Shown here in pieces: positions 32,666 through 37,743 of a stretch of 37,743 nt of DNA; the first letter of the stretch is position 1, and every line of letters begins with the position of its first letter. The stretch is from Oligoflexales bacterium. GTDB taxonomy: Bacteria; Bdellovibrionota_B; Oligoflexia; Oligoflexales; JAGOVF01. A program made the position numbers and the translations under genes. Under the pieces are notes generated by a model. It had not been told where the DNA came from, did no database searches, and saw only the letters and a program-made list of their open reading frames with translations. Location of the stretch: positions 1 through 37,743 of the forward strand of contig JAGOVF010000017.1 of NCBI GenBank assembly GCA_018060885.1, in the 5' to 3' direction.

Positions 32666-33241
32666 ATGACGATTAAGCTACCTGAACTTCCCTATTCAAT
32701 GGATGCCTTACAACCACATTTGTCGAAAGAGACCCTAGAATTTCATTACGGCAAACACCACAACACCTATGTTGTGAAGTTAAATGAACTCACAAAAGGC
32801 GGTGAATTTGAAAATGCGACCTTGGAAGAGATGATTTTAAAAGCTCACGGTCCCATTTTTAACAATGCTGCTCAAGTTTGGAACCACACTTTTTACTGGA
32901 ATTGTCTGTCCCCAAAAGGTGGCGGCGAACCTAAAGGCCCCTTAGCTGAAGCGATTAAAAGTTCTTTTGGTAGCTTTGCAACATTTAAAGAGCAGTTCAC
33001 GAGTAGCAGCGTAACGCTTTTTGGCTCCGGCTGGGCTTGGTTGGTAAAAAAAGGTGACGGTAAACTCGCAATCGTACAAGAAGGCAACGCCGGCAATCCC
33101 ATGACTAAAGATATGCGCCCCATTCTTACCTGCGACGTTTGGGAGCATGCCTACTATATCGACTATCGCAATGCGCGACCGAAATATTTAGAAAGCTTTT
33201 GGTCTTTAGTGAATTGGGATTTTGCGGGTCGGCAGCTCTAA
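32666..33241 (+). CDS. sodB: Iron superoxide dismutase
   Basis: Cytoplasmic enzyme converting superoxide to O2 and H2O2. From the ATG at 32666 it has 191 residues, and GGAG six bases upstream supports this start over the in-frame ATG at 32654. Metal ligands are His27, His74, Asp157 and His161. Gln70 in [11 protein letters not shown] and the [18 protein letters not shown] segment are typical of the Fe form; a cambialistic or Mn enzyme cannot be excluded. There is no signal peptide. The 248-base space upstream holds no gene. Weak promoter candidates there (TTGAAT or TTGCGT with 17-base spacers) are not convincing. Confidence 0.96.
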   Translation: MTIKLPELPYSMDALQPHLSKETLEFHYGKHHNTYVVKLNELTKGGEFENATLEEMILKAHGPIFNNAAQVWNHTFYWNCLSPKGGGEPKGPLAEAIKSSFGSFATFKEQFTSSSVTLFGSGWAWLVKKGDGKLAIVQEGNAGNPMTKDMRPILTCDVWEHAYYIDYRNARPKYLESFWSLVNWDFAGRQL

Positions 33242-33258
33242 TTTAAAAGTTAAAAACT

Positions 33259-33276
33259 GCACCAAAAAATTGGTGC
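33259..33276 (+). other. Small hairpin just after sodB
   Basis: GCACCAA (33259-33265) pairs with TTGGTGC (33270-33276) around a four-A loop. It lies between the sodB stop and a stronger terminator hairpin and may protect the mRNA 3' end. Confidence 0.45.
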
Positions 33277-33287
33277 CAATCTATGCT

Positions 33288-33327
33288 ATAAGGAGCCTCA
33301 TTTTAAAATGGGGCTCCTTATCTTTTT
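33288..33327 (+). terminator. Strong intrinsic terminator of sodB
   Basis: ATAAGGAGCC (33288-33297) and GGCTCCTTAT (33312-33321) form a 10-bp stem, and the inner TCATTTTAAAATGG is itself self-complementary, so almost all 34 bases can pair. CTTTTT follows directly. It also separates sodB from the convergent secreted-protein gene. Confidence 0.9.
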
Positions 33328-33360
33328 AAGATGCTGACAGAAAGCTGTATCGTCTACAAC

Positions 33361-34053
33361 TTAGTTTTGTGCGTATGCAAAATAGAGATCATATGAACTA
33401 AGATTTTTGGGTCGCTTATCTGGTGTAGATCCATCTAATGACTTAGTTTGTTGGCCAAAGGCAATAACAGCCGCATCCGATATTTTATAGATATCGTATT
33501 GTAGTATCGAAGACTTTAGAGTCTGATGAGTATAAGATTTAGTTGCACCATTTTCGTCTACCCAACTTTGAACGCAATCCTTACCTGTAACTTCTTTCGA
33601 CTCACCAACTGCCCAGTCTTCATAACCACAAAATTTTTGGGTATTCAAATCTTTTATTACCTTTTCAACATAATCTAAATTATTTTGGGCATAGACATTT
33701 GGATCATTTCCATCTGCAATTAATTTCTTTAAATACTCAATAGTTTGTTTGTCAAAATAGGTAAAAAACATTTTGTCATAAATAACATCTAATTCGTGAA
33801 TCCCATTAACGACAAGGTCCGTATAAGTTCCAGACATTGTAATGACTCTGCTTGGGGAACCACAATAATTACTGTTGAACAAAAATTGATCAATGCGAGT
33901 CTTTCCGTCTTTAGAAAATTCTTTGACCAACATTGTACTTCCCCCTTGCGGGTAGACCTGACAATGTTTCCTCCATTTATACTCCTCAAGGTTAATTGCC
34001 GAAGCAATTTGGCTGCACAACGCGCTCAATATCATCGCAGTAAACAATCTCAT
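33361..34053 (-). CDS. Secreted four-cysteine protein of unknown function
   Basis: The 230-residue product starts at the ATG at 34051-34053, which has AGGAG six bases upstream and opens a clear signal peptide (MRLFTAMILSALCSQIASA, cleavage about residue 19). The open frame extends 24 codons further upstream without a plausible start. The mature protein has cysteines at 31, 64, 142 and 160, probably two disulfides, and is rich in Tyr, Asn and Asp. No family recognised. It is monocistronic, between the sodB terminator and the barrel-like gene; an AT-rich region with a possible TCGACA/CAAAAT promoter lies upstream. Confidence 0.75.
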   Translation of the reverse strand: MRLFTAMILSALCSQIASAINLEEYKWRKHCQVYPQGGSTMLVKEFSKDGKTRIDQFLFNSNYCGSPSRVITMSGTYTDLVVNGIHELDVIYDKMFFTYFDKQTIEYLKKLIADGNDPNVYAQNNLDYVEKVIKDLNTQKFCGYEDWAVGESKEVTGKDCVQSWVDENGATKSYTHQTLKSSILQYDIYKISDAAVIAFGQQTKSLDGSTPDKRPKNLSSYDLYFAYAQN

Positions 34054-34104
34054 GTTTTCTCCTTTTTCCGTATATTTTGATAGATTTTTTATTTTTGTCG
34101 AAGT

Positions 34105-34193
34105 CTGGCGCCAGCCCCTATTCACTGTATATATTTAAAATTATTTGGAGTCGAGAATTTAGGTCTTTAGTGCGCGGATTAGTGTCTCACTAA
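34105..34193. other. Intergenic palindromes between two envelope genes
   Basis: The 182-base gap 34054-34235 holds a perfect 10-bp palindrome CTGGCGCCAG (34105-34114), GC-rich in an AT-rich setting. It also holds a tight hairpin TTAGTG-TCT-CACTAA (34179-34193), 42 bases past the stop of the barrel-like gene. The hairpin has no T-run, so a terminator is uncertain; the palindrome lies just upstream of the four-cysteine protein gene and could be an operator. Confidence 0.35.
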
Positions 34194-34235
34194 GGAACAT
34201 AGCTAACAAATGTTAAAAAAATAATTTGAAATTTA

Positions 34236-35576
34236 TTACATCCAAAGTGACACGGCAATACTTCCACCGTCCCATGCTTCGAAGCGCTTTTTACTATAGG
34301 GAAATTGATCGACTAATTTATCCAAATCCCAATTACTGCCGAAAATAATGCTGCCACTTTCGCCGACGACATGTTCAAAATTAAAACGAAACTTAACTTC
34401 TTGCCGTTCTTGATTTTCTTGACTTGTTGCTGCGATATTTTTATTAAGCGCAACATTCGACACAACAAATCCATAAATCAGATTGTTATTTACGCCAAAA
34501 CTCTCTTGTGTAGCGGTGGTGCTTATAATCTGTTCTTGATGACTTAATGAAAGGGGTTTGGGTTCAAATGATACAACAGCATCCTGTAAAAAATTATCTG
34601 ATATCAATAGTTCTCTTTGGACGTTGCGTTCTATATGTCTAAATTTGATATCCAACTCGGTGTCTGCGTTTAATCCATAAATCCAAGCTATACCGCTTCC
34701 AATAAATTTTTTATCCTGCCCAGAGTTAATAAACCCAATAGTATTTTCAGCAGTAGTAAGCTGATTTTCTATAGCATGTAGAGAACTATGACTTTGGTGA
34801 AACACCGAAAGTCGGCCATAATGTTCATCATGATAGTCAATTTGCATCTCAAGATCTTTATCATGATATTCTGTTTTACGAGAAAATTGCGGCTGAGTCC
34901 AAGACACGGGGCTGCTATATGCATAGTTCAAAGTAAATTTTATATGGGGCGACAAATTCCAAGCTGTTTTAAGGCCGGAGTACCATGGTTTTTTACCATA
35001 GCGTCCTTGTCCAGCTTCTTCCTTAGTATTGTAATAATGATCAACGGAATAATAAAATAATTCAAAAAAACCGTGACCTCTGTTTAAAAATCCTAATGCA
35101 AAGCCAATATCAATCCACTTTTTTGCACCCATGGGCTCAAACATGAGCTTAAAGTAGCTTCCGAAAAGATCGGGACGAAAGACCAAATGCAGCTCATGCT
35201 CAACTTCGTCGATCAACAAATCGCTATAACGCTGGCGACTGAGCTGTAGTGAAAAACTAGAATTAGGCGCACTTTGCAATAAAAGTTTTTCTTGGTGCAA
35301 AAATACATTTGCGTTTAAACTTCCGACACTGCTTAGATAAGCTGCGCGCAGTTTCGTTGTGTTCTCAAATAATCCTAGAGAACTCAATGTATTATATTCA
35401 GACCACTTTATTTGCCAAGAATCGGGCCATTCATAGCTGTAAACGTCATTGTAGTATTCTGTGCCGAGCTTTTCTTCTAGTGTTAAGCTTTCGACTTTGT
35501 TTGGGTGAAATCGAGCCCGCGCAGTCGTTGTTATAGAAAAGAGAACTAGTCCCAAGAGCGCTAAATTTATTCGCAT
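34236..35576 (-). CDS. Putative outer-membrane beta-barrel protein
   Basis: The 446-residue product starts at the ATG at 35574-35576; a GTG three codons upstream is the alternative. A signal peptide ends near TARA (about 22). The mature part has alternating polar and hydrophobic residues in many short strands, with abundant Tyr, Phe and Trp (LRAAYLSSVGSLNANVFLHQ, FSLQLSRQRYSDLL, HIKFTLNYAYSS). Glycine and asparagine turns separate them, and it ends in the aromatic-containing VSLWM. These are barrel traits. It has no recognised family name; an alternative is a soluble periplasmic beta protein. It is downstream of the glutaminase-like gene on the same strand, with a 70-base gap. Confidence 0.7.
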   Translation of the reverse strand: MRINLALLGLVLFSITTTARARFHPNKVESLTLEEKLGTEYYNDVYSYEWPDSWQIKWSEYNTLSSLGLFENTTKLRAAYLSSVGSLNANVFLHQEKLLLQSAPNSSFSLQLSRQRYSDLLIDEVEHELHLVFRPDLFGSYFKLMFEPMGAKKWIDIGFALGFLNRGHGFFELFYYSVDHYYNTKEEAGQGRYGKKPWYSGLKTAWNLSPHIKFTLNYAYSSPVSWTQPQFSRKTEYHDKDLEMQIDYHDEHYGRLSVFHQSHSSLHAIENQLTTAENTIGFINSGQDKKFIGSGIAWIYGLNADTELDIKFRHIERNVQRELLISDNFLQDAVVSFEPKPLSLSHQEQIISTTATQESFGVNNNLIYGFVVSNVALNKNIAATSQENQERQEVKFRFNFEHVVGESGSIIFGSNWDLDKLVDQFPYSKKRFEAWDGGSIAVSLWM

Positions 35577-35646
35577 ATGCCACACCCGACTTGAATGCGA
35601 TCATTGATTTCAACTAATAAAATTTGCTAATAGAAATTTTAGCCAA

Positions 35647-36498
35647 TCAGTTAGCTACAAAACCGCAGCGGCCATTATAAGTCAGCTTTCTTCCACTGCT
35701 ATTGACCTTATCGTGCTCGACAGAAGAAAGAATTTCGAACAACTCGCCAGTTCTTTGCAGTAATTTATTTTTCTTCGCAGTTTCTACTAATATGTTCTGA
35801 CCCTCTAACTCTAGATATTCCAACATGACTAAACAAGATGCTTCGATATCGTAGATCGAAAATTCCCCCATCTCCTCATAAGATCTGGCTAAATCATATT
35901 TATCGTATTTATAACTATAAGCCATATAAGGATTGTTTTGATTACCAGGGATAGCAATGAGCTCAAGCTCACCCTTTGCTTTTAAGCTTTCTATCCAATT
36001 TGAACGCCAGACAGGACTTTGATGTAAAGATGGATCAAGGATGATGGGTTCTACATTTGCCTGCTTAGCCAGAAGTTCTTTTGAGCTGCCTTTTTGGTAA
36101 GTATAGCTCGCTTCTGCTTGCGCTGTTTTAGGATCTTCACGAGTCGCAACAAGCATTGGAGCAACGTGATACCACCAAGATATTTCGCGGCTCGGTTCTA
36201 AATTTCCTAATGCGAATTGAGAACTAGATGCTATTTTTTCACTCGCAAGTTCCATAGCCATATACATTGAACGCGCATAACAACCGTCTAACTTATATTC
36301 AAAAGGCAAATAGTCTACAGCACCGACAAGTTCAAAAGCTCTACGTGCTTGATCATATGTCACATAACTCTTAGATTGACTTCCATTAATGTCGTCATTA
36401 AAAGGAGTTGGTGTTCCACAAGCTGTCAAGACATACAGATAACATATAGATATAAAGGAATAAAAACGCTTTGAAGACCAAGAGTTGAATTTAGACAT
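35647..36498 (-). CDS. Protein-glutaminase-like lipoprotein (putative protein glutamine deamidase)
   Basis: The 283-residue product starts at the ATG at 36496-36498 behind GGGA; an in-frame TTG four codons upstream is less likely. A lipoprotein signal ends in LTAC (Cys27). The mature domain follows the protein-glutaminase fold family (Chryseobacterium enzyme type): DGCYARSMYMAMEL with Cys73, then GNLEPSREISWWYHVAP with His111, then IILDPSLHQSPVWRSNW with Asp155. These give the expected Cys-His-Asp triad. Later SCLVML and the C-terminal NGRCGFVAN echo the family's ending. Such enzymes convert protein-bound Gln to Glu. There is no obvious pro-region before the catalytic Cys, unlike the secreted Chryseobacterium enzyme. 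It is probably envelope-anchored. Confidence 0.78.
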   Translation of the reverse strand: MSKFNSWSSKRFYSFISICYLYVLTACGTPTPFNDDINGSQSKSYVTYDQARRAFELVGAVDYLPFEYKLDGCYARSMYMAMELASEKIASSSQFALGNLEPSREISWWYHVAPMLVATREDPKTAQAEASYTYQKGSSKELLAKQANVEPIILDPSLHQSPVWRSNWIESLKAKGELELIAIPGNQNNPYMAYSYKYDKYDLARSYEEMGEFSIYDIEASCLVMLEYLELEGQNILVETAKKNKLLQRTGELFEILSSVEHDKVNSSGRKLTYNGRCGFVAN

Positions 36499-36553
36499 AC
36501 CCGTTCCCAATGTTTTATTGTTTCAATTCGGTTCAAAGCTGAATTAACCTAAT

Positions 36554-36582
36554 TTGCTGAAAATTTGCAATAGGTTTATAGG
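36554..36582 (+). promoter_or_regulatory. Weak promoter candidate for the PEGA-like lipoprotein
   Basis: TTGCTG (36554-36559), a 17-base spacer and TATAGG (36577-36582) lie just upstream of the ATG at 36596. Matches to consensus are partial. The 97-base gap also has to hold the divergent promoter of the glutaminase-like gene, for which no clear boxes were found. Confidence 0.3.
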
Positions 36583-36595
36583 AAATAGCCAACTA

Positions 36596-37743
36596 ATGCT
36601 TCGATTTTTTGCTTTATATCTAATTTTCAATCTTTCTCTTGCTTGTGGAACAATTATAAAACGCGAGCAGATTTTGTCTCTAGATAGCGAACCGCGTGGA
36701 ACTGCCATCTATTTACAAAATAATCAAGAGAAACAGTACGTTGGAAATACGCCGCTTTTTTATAAAAGTAGCCGTTCCTATTCCAAACAGTTTCAATTTG
36801 AATTGGCACCGGGGATAGACCAAACACTTACGGTGTCGTGCAAGCTGCGATGGAGTGAAGCAGTTTTGCCAAATAGTTTGCTTGGATTAGTTGGCACCAC
36901 ACCAGCCATAGGGTTAGTGGCATTTGCGATTGATGGTTACACTGGCAACCTTTTCTACTGCCAGGATTTTATCAGTGTGGCATTTCCTGATCAGAAAGAC
37001 ACTCCTGAACGCTCTGACTTATGTCAAAGCTATCTTATTGTCCCACCCCATGCCATTGATGCCGTACTATCTGATTTTATTTTTGAAAAATGGAAAGCTG
37101 ATTTTAAAAAACGCATCAAACCGTGCGACCTTATTATTTACGATGATAAATCAAAGGAATTGTTTTCTTACTTAAACATAGATTACAGCGCAGAATTGAA
37201 TTTTGAGGATCTCAAAATCGACCATTTATTGTATCTCGGCGCCGAAACTCAAGCCACTCACATAGTCTTTCTTAAAATACTCGAACTAGACAAAAAAATT
37301 GCTGTTTCATCTAAAGTTTATGACATACATCGTAAGAATGAAGATCAAGACATAAACAATTCCGTGCTGCTAGCTGTCCCGGAATTCCAAAAACAAGTGA
37401 ATTCTAGTAGTTTTTTATTGAAAAATTTCCATCTTTTCCCGAATGCTATCACCGCTTCAGTGCAAGCTGGAACGAGTTTTACACCTATTTCATACATTCA
37501 CACTTCAGAAGAAAAAGATCTTTTTGTACTACCAAGGATTTTGACTGCATTCAGCGTTGACTCAATTGTCCATCCAGATTCGATTGGAGTCTGGGGCTAT
37601 AATTTGACAATTTCTCCGAGTTTAATTACCCACTATGCAAAAACTGAATACACTTTGACAAACCAGCTTTTTACTGAAGAAGCTCCTGTAATATTGACGC
37701 GCGACTTGATCTATATATTGCCCCTAATGAATGCAGGCGCAAC
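36596..37743 (+). CDS. PEGA-like lipoprotein, partial (runs off the window)
   Basis: The frame opens with ATG at 36596-36598 and has no stop to the end of the window, giving at least 382 residues. A lipoprotein signal (MLRFFALYLIFNLSLAC, Cys17) is followed at about 29-60 by SLDSEPRGTAIYLQNN...VGNTPLFYK, which resembles a PEGA domain (S-x-P-x-G-x-x-x-x, then G-x-T-P-L). The remaining ~320 residues match nothing I know. They include four cysteines in the first 190 residues and many short beta-type segments. The gene is divergent from the protein-glutaminase-like gene, 97 bases apart. AGGAA lies 11 bases before the start, a weak ribosome site. Confidence 0.75.
   Translation, partial: MLRFFALYLIFNLSLACGTIIKREQILSLDSEPRGTAIYLQNNQEKQYVGNTPLFYKSSRSYSKQFQFELAPGIDQTLTVSCKLRWSEAVLPNSLLGLVGTTPAIGLVAFAIDGYTGNLFYCQDFISVAFPDQKDTPERSDLCQSYLIVPPHAIDAVLSDFIFEKWKADFKKRIKPCDLIIYDDKSKELFSYLNIDYSAELNFEDLKIDHLLYLGAETQATHIVFLKILELDKKIAVSSKVYDIHRKNEDQDINNSVLLAVPEFQKQVNSSSFLLKNFHLFPNAITASVQAGTSFTPISYIHTSEEKDLFVLPRILTAFSVDSIVHPDSIGVWGYNLTISPSLITHYAKTEYTLTNQLFTEEAPVILTRDLIYILPLMNAGA

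Overview
The window looks like chromosomal DNA from a free-living, aerobic, Gram-negative bacterium with a modest, rather AT-rich base composition. The best taxonomic hint is a TIGR02147-family regulator next to a lipoprotein with a GNGGD...LDFYEA...HE module. From memory, both are common in Bdellovibrionota (Bdellovibrionia/Oligoflexia) and rare elsewhere. A caa3 oxidase, complex I and several predicted outer-membrane or lipoprotein genes fit that lineage. The phylum call is an inference from gene content, not a search result.

Layout. (1) 0-0.8 kb: the possible 3' end of a + strand gene, a small lipoprotein gene with a good promoter, terminator-like hairpins and tRNA-Asp(GTC). (2) 0.84-5.6 kb, minus strand: a caa3-type cytochrome c oxidase operon transcribed as sco, ctaC (with fused cytochrome c), ctaD, ctaE, ctaF. 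(3) 5.7-6.2 kb: a stand-alone rplX (ribosomal protein L24) with its own promoter and a strong terminator. (4) 6.3-11.9 kb, plus strand: dsbD, a patatin-like phospholipase, a maleylacetoacetate isomerase-type GST and a TrhP/YegQ-type U32 protein. These are followed by a block of intergenic repeats. (5) 12.1-26.1 kb, minus strand: a long, nearly gap-free run nuoA-H-J-K-L-M-N, lgt, mfd and two periplasmic parvulin-type chaperones. Only membrane-arm complex I genes are present. (6) 26.2-27.2 kb: gpsA, divergent from nuoA. (7) 27.3-37.7 kb: an AT-rich, poorly characterised block of exported proteins. It holds a 1152-residue lipoprotein coupled to a TIGR02147 regulator, two secreted hypotheticals, a putative outer-membrane beta-barrel, a protein-glutaminase-like lipoprotein and a PEGA-like lipoprotein that runs off the window. 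The only conventional metabolic gene there is the iron superoxide dismutase sodB.

How the parts work together. Complex I and the caa3 oxidase form the two ends of an aerobic electron transport chain, with Sco supplying copper to the CuA site and SodB handling superoxide. Lgt, DsbD and the two SurA-like chaperones form an envelope biogenesis set. This set suits the many lipoproteins, cysteine-bearing secreted proteins and the barrel protein seen in the last 10 kb.

The most original material is in 27-37.7 kb: the regulator/giant-lipoprotein pair with overlapping palindromes upstream, and the surface-anchored protein-glutaminase-like enzyme. No CRISPR array, transposase, integrase or phage gene was seen.
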